Made by a program: the position numbers and the translations under genes. DNA of 64,000 bases from Allium sativum. Its lineage: Eukaryota; Streptophyta; Magnoliopsida; Asparagales; Amaryllidaceae. Numbering within the stretch: position 1 is the stretch's first letter; the number at the start of each line of letters is the position of its first letter. Under the pieces are notes generated by a model that made no database searches, was not told the origin of the DNA, and was given only the letters and a program-made list of their open reading frames with translations. The stretch is taken from the NCBI GenBank assembly GCA_030737875.1, contig CM060910.1, forward strand, positions 635,921,303 through 635,985,302, written 5' to 3'. Positions 50,104-60,926 of the stretch are shown piece by piece.

Positions 50104-51328
50104 TGTTTGCGAATGAATTATGCAATTGTAAACAACTGTAAAATTCGTTCGTCTTTCCTAAACAACAAGGATCGTTGTAGAGGGTGTCGAACTCTGGGAC
50201 CAAATTATTTTATTAATAAATCCAGTCAAGTTATCCCTAACTTTTGATTGGTTGAAAACAAAGAAAATAGCAGAAATTAAATAAAAAGAGAGTTTTAACA
50301 ATAAGTGAAAGCAATTAGGGGATAATGACATAGATCAGATTCATAATCATCAACAGCCAAAAGATTAACGAGATCTAATACATGTTTCTGTCACAAACAT
50401 GAATCAACGATAATAGGTTTTTAGAAACAAATATGTAAATAACGACAAGCATAGCCTATGCAGGAGCTCAGCTCTACAACCATAGGCTATCAGGACAGAT
50501 TCACTATTTTATTTCTAAAACCCTAAATATTAAATCTAAATCTGATAAGTGTTAGATTGAACTCGAATATACCATGTGAAGCAGCACAGCTCTTAAACGA
50601 CACAGGGTATGAAGGTTCAGATCTAACCCTTAATTCAGATCCAGATCTACATGTATACAGTCCTCATCTTTTGGCTATGTGATTCATATTGAATCATACT
50701 ATCAGCGTCATCACCCCCTAATCAAATGGGGTTAGCTAGACATAGCTAAAGAAGAAGAAAAACAGAAATTAAATAACAAGAACATAAATAAAACTAAAAC
50801 TAAATAGAAAAGAGGAAGAAGAATGATTTTATTCCAAGAAGAGAATTACAGAATAAAACCCAATGTGTTTTACAATGAATGAGATACAAGGTATTTATAG
50901 CTGATATGACAAAGGCTAGCTAGCTAATTACATAATGTGGGACTAAAGAAATAACCCAAATAACACATAAGCCAGTGTGAACGCAGCTTTAGAGTGAGTG
51001 GTTTAGCAAATAGGCTAGTGTGAACGCAACATGAGTAAGAGGCCTTCCAAATGAGCTAATGTGAATGCAGTTTGAGTCTTTATTGAGCCAAATCTCCTTA
51101 ACTGAAATATAATTGCAACCGTTCTTCAAGCTTTAGACTCTTCAAGCTTTAGCAATTTTAAACTTCACTCTTTTTAAGCAAATTCTTCATGCTTTATCCC
51201 TCAAATGCTCTAAACCATGCTTCTTGTCAATAATCTGAAAACACAGCTATAAATACACAATATCAATTATTTAAAAGATAAAATAAGATAAATATGCGGA
51301 TAAAATATACACATTTACGTGTATATCA
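50104..51328 (-). repeat. 3' LTR of the Athila element
   Basis: 1225 bp, plus-strand ends TGTTTGCGAATG...GTGTATATCA. It differs from the other LTR at 50196, at about 50473, and at five further sites up to the GCAGCTTTAG/GCAACTTTAG change near 50987. The long A/T-rich tail with TTTTATTCC near 50828 probably belongs to the transcript end region. Confidence 0.95.
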
Positions 51329-51344
51329 AATACCCCCATACTTA
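51329..51344 (-). other. Polypurine tract of the Athila element
   Basis: Minus strand TAAGTATGGGGGTATT, directly beside the LTR end at 51328. It primes plus-strand DNA synthesis in this class. Confidence 0.85.
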
Positions 51345-53064
51345 TCTTTTTATTCGTCCTCGAATAAACTAAACTAAGATATGTCACACTTTCGTAGGAA
51401 ACACGATTGCATTTAGCGTATGCAACAAGCCGTTAAACCTCTGGGTGTCCCCAGTAGGACGAGTGTTGTCTCGTGAGGGTTTTCAGCGGATACTACCCAC
51501 AAAATCCAAAGCGTCTTATGTACGCAGATTAATCAAACAATATATTTAAAGTCTTTCACATTCCAAGGATTTCACCTAACTTCAATAATAACGGTTTAGT
51601 CCCAAATTGTCCATCCCATAATTGGTGCAAAAATGAATAAAAATTTTCAAGCTGAATCGTAATTCCTTGATAACACTGTAATTGTCTTGAAGGTTAAGAG
51701 CGTGGTGTCAACCAAAGTTCTACACATCGACAATGTGCACCCAATCATTTCTTTATTCTTCTTCTTTTTTTTTTTGAATAATTTTGCACCAATGTAACTG
51801 TAATGTATTGGATATGAGTTATGCATAGATGAAGGAAAATTTTGTAAGTTCTAAAAATATTCTAGATAAGAGGGCAAGTGTATTAGTTGAACATCAAATT
51901 AAAAAAGATAAAGTAATACTAAGGCACATATGGACATTTTGTTTCCTTTCATCTCCTCAACTACAATCCTCACTTCCAAGTACGGTATGATGGATGTGGA
52001 TGGAATGGAAATGGATGCTTCATAGTCAAGACTGATGAAGACTATTTTATTCAGAGAGACTCTCTCTTTATTTCATTTTTTTTCTTCTTTTTTTTTCTTT
52101 TCTTTTCCCTTTTCATTTTTTCTTCTTTTTTTTGCATGATGAATGATGAGTGGAGATGGAATGGAATGATACCGTACATTATTTCATTTGATTCCTCATC
52201 TACTAAGCCAACACTTTATGAAAGGAAAGTTTTGTGCCCTAGTTACTCTACTTCTATAACCTTAATTCAACACACAAGTCTGGATTGTTGTTATACAAAA
52301 AGATGAAAGGAATGATAAGCAAAGTTTCGTAAGATAGATAACCCATATAAAATAAGATGTGGTATATGGTTATCCTACCTTAAAACAAGTACGGAGTGGG
52401 TGGTGTAATATTGGTATAAAAAGTGACGTTTTTGACCTTTAAACAAAGGTTCTTGGGTATACCAATATAAGATAAACTTGTCGAAACATGGATGTGAATC
52501 GACTAAAACTTGGGTTTGAATAATGTGGGGTATCGAAGAAGAACGCTACACTGAGTCATTTCTCCTTAATTGGGCCAAGTGGATTTTAGAACTTACAATT
52601 TTTGAAAATTTGAGTGAAAAGAAAATATTATGCATGAAAACGAACTCAGAAAATCCAACAAATGTAGGTGCAATATCATTTTTTTTTTTTTGATTATTTT
52701 TACTTGCACATTCTAACATGTATAACAAAGGTTGACACGCTTACTCCAGAACACGACTAACGTCTGCACAGTCTCAAGCTAGCATCTTAAAAAGACTCAC
52801 TACGACTCAATGAATAAATAATGTTCATTCCCATCACCCAACAATTCAACTTATCAAACAAGAACCAAGGTGTTATTTATGAATTTAAGTTAATCCTTGT
52901 TCAATGAATGACCTACTTCATAAAATTTGATTGCTGATGTAATGTATATTCCCCCCACACTTGAGTGTGACTGTGTCCTCACAGTCTTAATCAGACATAT
53001 CTTAGTGAAAGGGAAAAACAAATAAGAGAATATTTACATATGTACAAAAGAGGGTTAGTGCGTC
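51345..53064 (-). other. Non-coding region between integrase and 3' LTR
   Basis: About 1.7 kb where many Athila relatives carry an envelope-like frame. Here no reading frame over about 60 codons shows any domain or membrane segment. It holds T-rich tracts (about 51766-51776, 52078-52132, 52679-52691). A second purine-rich motif, minus GTGTGGGGGGAATATA, is at 52945-52960. Confidence 0.75.
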
Positions 53065-54273
53065 TTACCGAATGTAATGTGGCTCATGGAGGACCATGAG
53101 CTCTTCCTCTTGGTTGGGTATTGGTTCCAAGTAAGGTTTAAGGCGTTGACCATTGACCTTAAAGGATGATCCATCAGTTGGATTCTCAATTTCTACCGCA
53201 CCATACGGAAAAACGGTCCGTACAGTGTAAGGTCCTGTCCATCTAGATTTTAGCTTACCCGGAAATAAATGCAGTTTTGAGTCATACAACAGAACTTTTT
53301 GACCTGGCATGAAAGTTTTATGTAAAATTGATTTATCATGAAAAACTTTTGTTCTGTCCTTGTAAATTCGTTCATTTTCATAGGCATCATTTCGAATTTC
53401 ATCAAGTTCATTAAGTTGAAGCTTCCTATGTTCACCTGCTTTCTCTAAATCAAGATTTAAAGTTTTTATTGCCCATAACGCCCTATGTTCTAGTTCAACT
53501 GGCAAGTGACATGGCTTACCAAAAATCAACCGATAAGGGGACATACCCAAGTTGGTTTTGAAAGCGGTGCGGTAAGCCCAAAGAGCGTCGGTTAACTTTT
53601 GAGACCGATCTTTACGATTTCGATTCACAGTTTTCTCAAGAATTTGTTTAATCTGCCTATTCGATACTTCAACCTGCCCACAAGTTTGAGGATGGTAAGG
53701 AGTAGATAACTTGTGGGTTATCAAATACTTTCTCATGAGAGCTTCAAAAGAACGATTACAGAAGTGTGTACCATTATCACTGATTATTGTGCGAGGTGTG
53801 CCAAACCTAGAAAAGATGTTTTCTTTCAAGAAGCGCACAACAACCTTGTTATCGTTTGTTTTGCATGGTACAGCTTCTACCCATTTAGAAACATAGTCAA
53901 CAGCCAAGAGAATGTAAATGTTCCCAAAAGAATTAGGGAAGGGTCCCATGAAGTCTATACCCCACACATCAAAAATTTCGACCTCTAAAATGGGGTTTAG
54001 GGGCATCATATTCCGTTTAGAAATTTTCCCTAAGAATTGACATTGATCACAAGTTTTGCAAAATTCGTACGCGTCTTTGAAAAGGGTGGGCCAGTAGAAA
54101 CCCGATTGGAGAACCTTTTTGGCTGTCTTTTTGGGACCGAAGTGACCACCACAGGCTTGGTCATGACAGAAAGAGAGGACACTGTGAGTTTCAGTGTCAG
54201 GAACACATCTTCGAATGATTTGATCGAGACAATACTTGAAAAGGTAGGGGTCGTCCCAATAAAAATGTTTCAC
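53065..54273 (-). CDS. Integrase region of the Athila Gag-Pol frame
   Basis: Inserts the element's cDNA into nuclear DNA. Numbered from 54273 (a GTG, not a proven start), the HHCC zinc-binding motif is H37-x6-H44-x30-C75-x2-C78, and the catalytic triad is intact: D107 (GIDFMG), D166 (ISDNGTHF), E202 (GQVEVSNR), D-x35-E spacing as expected. A GPY/F module (RWTGPYTV) lies near residue 345. The protein ends about 50 residues later, so there is no chromodomain. It is in the same frame as the RNase H part upstream, separated by stops at 54307-54309 and 54358-54360 with 16 open codons between. It is therefore not a separate gene but the C-terminal part of a broken polyprotein. Confidence 0.92.
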   Translation of the reverse strand: MKHFYWDDPYLFKYCLDQIIRRCVPDTETHSVLSFCHDQACGGHFGPKKTAKKVLQSGFYWPTLFKDAYEFCKTCDQCQFLGKISKRNMMPLNPILEVEIFDVWGIDFMGPFPNSFGNIYILLAVDYVSKWVEAVPCKTNDNKVVVRFLKENIFSRFGTPRTIISDNGTHFCNRSFEALMRKYLITHKLSTPYHPQTCGQVEVSNRQIKQILEKTVNRNRKDRSQKLTDALWAYRTAFKTNLGMSPYRLIFGKPCHLPVELEHRALWAIKTLNLDLEKAGEHRKLQLNELDEIRNDAYENERIYKDRTKVFHDKSILHKTFMPGQKVLLYDSKLHLFPGKLKSRWTGPYTVRTVFPYGAVEIENPTDGSSFKVNGQRLKPYLEPIPNQEEELMVLHEPHYIR

Positions 54274-54357
54274 TTGGGAAAAGAATTTGTGTTTATCCTG
54301 CTTAGACTAAAAAGAAGGGGTCTGCTTAGTGACTAAGTAGTTGACAATGTCAGCAAA

Positions 54358-57135
54358 CTAAGGATCAGTGGATAGAGAAAACAGTTGTTCATCAGGGAAA
54401 TTCTCGTTGATCGGAAGAGAAGAAGATGGGGCATTTGGAAGACGAGACAAGTGGTCCGCAATAACGTTGTCAGATCCTTTTTTATCCTTAATGGTAAGGT
54501 CAAATTCTTGAAGTAGAAGGATCCAATGAATGAGACGAGCCTTAGCATCCTTTTTAGAGAATAGATACCTAAGTGCGGAATGATCGGTATAAACCGTGAT
54601 GTGTGAGCCAACTAGATAAGGCCTGAATTTTTCTAGAGCAAAAACAACTGCCAAGAGTTCTTTTTCAGTGGTCGTATAATTAATTTGGGCATTGTTCAAA
54701 GTCTTACTCGCATAGTAAATGACATGAAGAATCTTATCGATACGTTGTCCTAAAACAGCGCCAACAGCGAAATTCGAGGCATCACACATGATTTCAAAAG
54801 GCAGCTTCCAGTTGGGAGAGCAGATGATCGGAGCAGAGACAAGTTCATTTTTAAGATGCTCAAAAGATGAAATGCAATCAGAGTTGAAGTCGAAAGGAAC
54901 ATCCTTACCAAGAAGATTGGTCAGAGGCCGAGTGATTTTGCTGAAATCCTTTATGAAGCGACGATAGAAGCCAGCATGACCTAAAAAGGATCGGATGTCC
55001 TTAACAGATTTGGGAATGGGAAGATTAGAGATAACTTCGATTTTGGCTTTGTCAACTTCAATTCCTTTGTTAGAGATGACATGTCCCAAAACAATGCCAT
55101 GTTTAACCATGAAGTGACACTTTTCCCAATTAAGCGTTAAGTGTTTCTCTTTACAGCGATTAAGAACAAGATCGGGATGACGTAAACACTCAGAGTAAGA
55201 ATCACCAAATATGGAAAAATCATCCATGAACACTTCCAAAAATCGCTCGATCATATCAGAAAAAATGCTAATCATGCACCTCTGAAAGGTTGCAGGTGCA
55301 TTACAGAGACCAAAAGGCATACGTCGGTACGCAAATGTACCAAACGGACAAGTGAAAGTGGTTTTCTCTTGGTCCTCAGGAGCGATAGGGATTTGATTAT
55401 AGCCCGAGTACCCATCAAGGAAACAGTAATACTCATGACCCGCTAGTCGTTCTAACATTTGATCGATAAATGGCAGAGGGAAATGATCCTTACGTGTTGC
55501 AGCGTTAAGTTTCCTATAGTCAATGCAAACACGCCAACCAGTCTGGGTGCGGGTTGGGATAAGCTCGTTAGCATCATTTTGGATCACGGTAATCCCTGAT
55601 TTCTTAGGTACGACATGAATCGGACTAACCCATTGACTATCAGAAATCGGGTAGATGATTCCATTGTCAAGGCATTTAAGGATTTCAGCACGAACTGCTT
55701 CTTTCATGATAGGGTTTAGTCGACGTTGGGGATCACGAGTGGGTTTGGCATCATCTATAAGGTGGATTCGATGTTGGACTATCGAAGGACTAATCCCCTT
55801 AATATCAGCCATGGACCAGCCAATTGCCTCCTTATTTTTCTTAAGGATGGGAAGGAGCAATTGTTCCTGCTCTAAAGTAAGGTCAGAAGCGATAATGACT
55901 GGAAAAGTTTCATTTTCTCCTAAGTAAGCATACTTAAGATGACTGGGCAACACTTTGAGTTCAGATTTTTGGGATGACTCAACCGAAGAAATTGGTTGAG
56001 GAATAGGCTCAGTTATGAGTGGCTCGACAAGAATTGAGTCAGAGACATTTTCAGAGATATCTTGAAACAAATTTTCGTAATTAGACTCAATGTCAGTGTT
56101 CAAATGGTCGAGCTCAGGTTCATTATCGTGGACAGCATGGATTTCAGAAAATTGGTCCACATAAGAGGCAGGAGAGTTTTCGGTTCTAAAGATGTTTAGC
56201 TCGACGGTCATGTTACCGAAAGAAAGTTTCATAGACCCATTTCTACAGTTGATAAGAGCATTAAAGGTGGCTAAGAAGGGTCGTCCTAGAATCAAAGGGA
56301 TTTGGTTTGCAGGATTGCTTACCTGTTGAGTTTCTAGGACAATGAAGTCAACTGGAAAGATGAATTCTCCTATTTTGATCAAAACATCCTCGATTTCGCC
56401 CACAGGTTTCTTAATTGAACGGTCGGCAAGCTGAAGAGTAACCTTGGTGGGTTTCAGTTCTCCTAGCCCTAATTGGCGATAGACGGAATATGGAAGCAAA
56501 TTAACACTAGCACCTAAATCTAGCAAGCATCTATCGATTTTCTTGTCCCCAATAGTGCATGATATTGTGGGGCAGCCAGGATCTTTGTATTTCACTGGCA
56601 TAGATTGGGACAAGACTTCGCTTAGAGTCGCCGCTAGAAACACTTTCTTAGGTACATGTGTATGACGTTTCTGGGTGCACATATCTTTTAGAAATTTAGC
56701 GTACTGTGGAACTTGTTGTATAATATCTAAAAGAGGAATGTTCACTTTAACTTGCTTAAATATTTCAAGGATCTTTTCTACCTGGTCCGTCTTTTTTCTA
56801 GGTCGGAGTCTATGAGGAAATGGAGCAGACAACTCAGTAGGTTGAGCTACTTGAGTTTGAGGATGGGCCTGATTAGAATTGGGCTCGATGTTTTGATCCG
56901 AGATGGTCGAATTTTCTGTTGGGTTTTGAATATCGTCTGGTAAATCATTTGGGTCGACCACATGGTTGTCAATCTTCTTGCCAGATCTAAGAGTGGTGAC
57001 AGCATTCAATTGACTAACGTTCGAGTCTTGAATCTGTCCTCTAGGGTTTTGGATGGGTTGACTTGGAAATGTACCCTTTTCCCTTTCACTTAATCTAGTG
57101 TTAAGTTGAGACATTTGTTTTTGAAGTTCACTCAT
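54358..57135 (-). CDS. Protease - reverse transcriptase - RNase H region of the Athila frame
   Basis: A 925-codon open part of Gag-Pol. An aspartic protease active site reads DLGAS at D206, the form usual in this branch instead of DSG/DTG, followed by a flap-like segment and LILGRPFL. The reverse transcriptase has MPFGLCNAPATFQ and the catalytic FMDDF with D638 and D639. The connection contains FLGHAGFYRRFI. The RNase H residues D785 (CDAS), E826 (EKEL), D851 (YTDH) and D894 (ADHLSRL) are all present. Every catalytic residue I checked is intact. The frame joins gag at its start through one TAA (57151-57153), with only five codons before the ATG at 57135. It ends at TAG (54358-54360), just where the family normally continues into integrase. 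Confidence 0.94.
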   Translation of the reverse strand: MSELQKQMSQLNTRLSEREKGTFPSQPIQNPRGQIQDSNVSQLNAVTTLRSGKKIDNHVVDPNDLPDDIQNPTENSTISDQNIEPNSNQAHPQTQVAQPTELSAPFPHRLRPRKKTDQVEKILEIFKQVKVNIPLLDIIQQVPQYAKFLKDMCTQKRHTHVPKKVFLAATLSEVLSQSMPVKYKDPGCPTISCTIGDKKIDRCLLDLGASVNLLPYSVYRQLGLGELKPTKVTLQLADRSIKKPVGEIEDVLIKIGEFIFPVDFIVLETQQVSNPANQIPLILGRPFLATFNALINCRNGSMKLSFGNMTVELNIFRTENSPASYVDQFSEIHAVHDNEPELDHLNTDIESNYENLFQDISENVSDSILVEPLITEPIPQPISSVESSQKSELKVLPSHLKYAYLGENETFPVIIASDLTLEQEQLLLPILKKNKEAIGWSMADIKGISPSIVQHRIHLIDDAKPTRDPQRRLNPIMKEAVRAEILKCLDNGIIYPISDSQWVSPIHVVPKKSGITVIQNDANELIPTRTQTGWRVCIDYRKLNAATRKDHFPLPFIDQMLERLAGHEYYCFLDGYSGYNQIPIAPEDQEKTTFTCPFGTFAYRRMPFGLCNAPATFQRCMISIFSDMIERFLEVFMDDFSIFGDSYSECLRHPDLVLNRCKEKHLTLNWEKCHFMVKHGIVLGHVISNKGIEVDKAKIEVISNLPIPKSVKDIRSFLGHAGFYRRFIKDFSKITRPLTNLLGKDVPFDFNSDCISSFEHLKNELVSAPIICSPNWKLPFEIMCDASNFAVGAVLGQRIDKILHVIYYASKTLNNAQINYTTTEKELLAVVFALEKFRPYLVGSHITVYTDHSALRYLFSKKDAKARLIHWILLLQEFDLTIKDKKGSDNVIADHLSRLPNAPSSSLPINENFPDEQLFSLSTDP

Positions 57136-57150
57136 TTGTTGAGTCGTGGT

Positions 57151-58413
57151 TTACATGTGTGAAGTCAGTAAGTTTTGAAGATTGGTATTTGATTTGATAT
57201 TTTGAGTTGTTGCTTTACCCAATTCTTCGAGAGTTTTCTCCAGTGATGTCAATCGTTTATCATCTTGGGGAACAAAAGATTGTTGCGCTTGATTTTGAGG
57301 GGTTGGCGCAGGATTTTGGAATTGACTTTGTTGAAAGGGAGGATTCGAGGTATTATTCGAAAATGGTTGAAAAGGAGGTCGAACCAAATTCGTAGTTGCA
57401 TTGTTTTGGGCCCAAGAGAAGTTAGGATGGTTTCTCCAACCTGGATTGTAAGTTAGGGAGAATGGATCGTTCCTAACTTTATTAAATGCGTTGAGTTGTT
57501 CTAACGAATGTGGGCATTGGTCAGCAATGTGGTTAGGATCGTTACATTTGTAACATGAGGGCTGAGACGCTTGAGCTTGGTTTGCTTGAGTTGATGAAAG
57601 GACATTATCAAATTTGGTTAACATTGCGTCTATTTTCGCTTCTAAAGCCGTTGAGGATCCTACCGAATGAGCGTTTGATCGGGAATAAATTGATTTCTCA
57701 TTAGATCTTTCCCATTGAGCTGATTTTTCGGCCAAATCTTCGAGAAATTTCCAAGCGGCATCGTGATGTTGGGCTAGAAAATTTCCTTGGCACATTGATT
57801 CGAGCATAGTTCGAGAGTTATTTTCTAGTCCATCGTATAAAATTTGACAAAGAGTCCATTTTTCGAAATTATGACGTGGACATTTGACTAGAAGCTCTTT
57901 GAATCTTTCAAAATATTTTGCAAAGGATTCACCCCTAAATTGACGAAAATTGACGATTTCATTTCGAATTTTAGATGTTTTTTCCAGAGGGTAAAATTTC
58001 TTTAGAAAAATGTTTACAAATTCACCCCAAGTTCCAATCGTATTTGAAGGCAAGCTATACAACCATTTCTCAGCATAATCGGTAAGTGCAAATGGAATTA
58101 ACCTAAGTTTGATTCCATCATCACTTAATTGTTGAAATTTCATGGTTGCACAAACTTGTTCAAATTTGGTCAAGAAAATATAAGGATCATCACGTTCAAG
58201 ATTGCCAAATTTTGGAAGAGTATTTATGTGATTCGAATGAATTTCAAAATGGTTACCCGTTGGGGCGGGCAATATGATGCAGGAAGGAATAGAAACTCGC
58301 CCGGGAAAGTACCTATCCATAAGAGTTCGAGGGGGAGTTTCTTCGGCCATGGTGAAAGGGGTGTTTGTTCGGACTAAACGATTAGTAGAAGGATCACGGA
58401 TCCAACTACGCAT
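57151..58413 (-). CDS. gag: Gag of the Athila element
   Basis: 420 codons. Gag forms the virus-like particle that packages element RNA. Residues roughly 70-230 resemble the plant retrotransposon gag domain (LPKFGNLERDDPYIFLTKFE, then LTDYAEKWLYSLP, FLKKFYP and FRQFRGESFAKYFERFKEL). A CCHC zinc knuckle lies at C287-x2-C290-x4-H295-x4-C300. A Gln/Asn/Pro-rich tail follows. An in-frame TAG six bases upstream of ATG 58413 bounds the frame; the second ATG (residue 22, MAEETPP) is an equally plausible start. The TAA at its end lies in the same frame as pol, so Gag may end here by mutation rather than by design. Confidence 0.92.
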   Translation of the reverse strand: MRSWIRDPSTNRLVRTNTPFTMAEETPPRTLMDRYFPGRVSIPSCIILPAPTGNHFEIHSNHINTLPKFGNLERDDPYIFLTKFEQVCATMKFQQLSDDGIKLRLIPFALTDYAEKWLYSLPSNTIGTWGEFVNIFLKKFYPLEKTSKIRNEIVNFRQFRGESFAKYFERFKELLVKCPRHNFEKWTLCQILYDGLENNSRTMLESMCQGNFLAQHHDAAWKFLEDLAEKSAQWERSNEKSIYSRSNAHSVGSSTALEAKIDAMLTKFDNVLSSTQANQAQASQPSCYKCNDPNHIADQCPHSLEQLNAFNKVRNDPFSLTYNPGWRNHPNFSWAQNNATTNLVRPPFQPFSNNTSNPPFQQSQFQNPAPTPQNQAQQSFVPQDDKRLTSLEKTLEELGKATTQNIKSNTNLQNLLTSHM

Positions 58414-60903
58414 GCACTAGAGAAAAGAATAAGGGAAGACGAGAAAAACAAATTTGAGCGATTTTTTTTTTAAATGAACCTAATGCAATTTACAATTTCT
58501 AGAATTATATAATGACGGTTTGATTTATTTCAACAAAAGACTTCTCAGCCAGTTAACGGACAGGAGTTATCGGTGCACCAGGAATCACCCTAGCAATGCA
58601 GCCGAAGGTTTAAGTACCTTCAGAGGAACAACCGATATAATATTTACGAATCACCGTAATATTTATAAACAGTTATTACTCTGCCGTAGTCTAGACACCG
58701 AGAAATAATCCGTTAGAACTAAACCAAATTGTCAAAATATAATGAAGTCCTTAGAAAATAAAAACAAAGCTAAGATGAATGCAATTTTTTTTTTTCAATC
58801 ACAGAATGAACAGTCTCAGAACAGTCACAGAACAGGCAATTGCAAAAATAAATAAAAGAAATTTTACAAGCAAGCCGATGCCCTGCGGAAGATTTTTACA
58901 AGCAATGTCTATATATATATTTTTTTATTTGCAGCAGCGGTCCCTGTAGAGTTAGAAAATACTCACCTTGATCGGCAGTCCGTCCAGTGCAGTTGAGTCG
59001 CGCTAGCGCGTTCACACCCCACTTGGTGTGCAACCGCTCGAAACACTGAATTGTCAACCGCTTTATGTTGTTGTCGCCTTCTATTAATTGACTGATTGCG
59101 CTGCGGCACGGGTTCGGCTCCCTTTTTCAAATTGCCACTGTACCTGCTTTCAAAATTTTCCTCAAACCCCTTTTTTTTTTTTTTAAAGAGAAAATCAAAA
59201 TGAATATAAAAAAAAAATATGAAAACAAATAAAAAAAACTAAACTGAAATTAAAACAAACTAAGCTAGAAAAACAAACAAAGGAAATTTTTGTTTTGTTT
59301 TGTTTTAAGAAAGAAAAATGATGAAAAATAAAATAAAATAAAATGAGTGAGAAAAAAAAAAAAAACTAAACTAAGCCTAATTAAACAAAAGGATGATGTT
59401 TTTTTTTATTCTTTGGAGGACCTAAGAGAGAAAAATGATTTATATGCAAGGATACAACGAAGTTGAAAATGATTTTCCAACCGGCAATGGCCAAGAAATA
59501 ATGCACAAATTCCTCAAACAAAAGTTTAAAACAATTCGGCTCCCTTATAAGGCCTAAAGCCTGGCCCAAAATAAAAGGTAACAGACTTAAACACCACAAA
59601 CTCACTAATCCCTGCCCATTTTATAACACGCCGCCTCTTGATTCTCAACCATCCACGATCGAATCCCACAGAAAAACTCAGGACTCTAGCGCCCTTTTTT
59701 TTAATTTCGGGAAACAAATCATTTTCTGATTTCCGATTTTGCTTGTTCGAGATGAAGATTTTGGGGTGTCAGGTCTTTGATTTTGGTTATTGAATCGCGA
59801 TGGGGGAATATTGCGTAGCCGGTGGAGTGATGATTTTGGGGTTTTGAAGCTTCGTGAACGGAGGATTGCTGAAGCGATTTGAGGTGATTAAGGGGAGTTC
59901 GGAGTTTGTGCGGTTGTGGATCTGGGTAATTTGCGGTTTCGGCGAGATTGTGGGTTCGGTTTAGATGAGTTGATTGAGGAGCTCGATTTCGTGCGTTCAA
60001 GGGGGGTTTGTAGTGAGATGTAGAAGATGGCTTGATTGGAGCAGTGATTTTTAGTTCGGTGGAGGATCTGTATGATGGTTGAATTGCGTGGAGTCTTCAG
60101 GAAGTTGCGATGTTTTTGTTTTGTTTTGTGGTCCGGAAGATGAATGAAGGTTTGTTTTGTGGTCCGGAAGATGGCAATTGAACGTGAAACGAGATGGAGT
60201 GACGTGAAGTTTGGGATGGTTGGTATGCTGTGTAAAGGAGGGTTTGAATGAGATTTGTTATGCTAATGTGAGTGGGACTGAAGAAGTTGCTGTGGACTCA
60301 GGGAGACTTGCTGTTTGTGGAGGGCTGTTCACGAGAAGGTTAATGGTGTTTGGCTAGGGCGTTTGTGATGGAAGTGTGGTGGCTTGTCGGAATTATTTTG
60401 ATTGGAGATGTGGCCGAGCGTGTTGTGGAGAGGCTTGGTGATAACAGCAGCAAAAATTTTGCAGTTGAAAACAGATTTGTACTTGACTGTTGGCGTAAAT
60501 GCGACGTAAAGGAAACTGAAAATGCAGTCAAAAATTTTGTCAATGAAACTGTTTATGTTTTTTTTTTGTTTAGAACACAACACAGTAAAGCAAGAGACGC
60601 AGAAACACCAAATGCAGAGCAAGAGCAACAGAGATACAGTGATTTTTTTTTATTTTTTTGTAAAAGGAAAGAAAATTGTGAAATATTTGGAAAGAGGGTA
60701 AAAAGGAAAGAAATCAAAGAAAAACAACCGGAAAGAAATGTGAAAATCTGGCAATTGATTATGGCTGAAGAAACACAAAAGTGGAAAGAAACAAACAAAA
60801 AGGAAAGCAATAAATTTTTTTTTATATATGAAGGAAAACTAAAGAAAAGAGAAAGAAAAAAAAAATTATAACCCGAAGGATTTAAAAATAAAAATTATTT
60901 TGG
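58414..60903 (-). other. Long leader between 5' LTR and gag of the Athila element
   Basis: About 2.5 kb. On the element's sense strand it is T-rich with homopolymers (plus strand: T runs at 58787-58796 and 59169-59183, A runs near 59349-59365). GC-rich patches lie at 58940-59120 and 59760-60430. Open frames on either strand (for example 60350-60871 plus, 59719-60000 minus) show no domain. Athila-type elements usually have long leaders, so this is normal in length. Confidence 0.7.
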
Positions 60904-60921
60904 TCCCCGGCAACGGCGCCA
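60904..60921 (-). other. Primer-binding site for tRNA-Asp
   Basis: Plus strand TCCCCGGCAACGGCGCCA is the 3' end of a plant tRNA-Asp including CCA, so the minus strand is an 18-base complement. It lies 5 bp from the LTR edge at 60927. Athila elements characteristically use tRNA-Asp. Confidence 0.92.
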
Positions 60922-60926
60922 AAATT

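Noticed and set aside
60350..60871. 173-codon plus-strand frame in the Athila leader
   Set aside because: Antisense to the element, lysine-rich at its end through A runs, no domain; probably chance.
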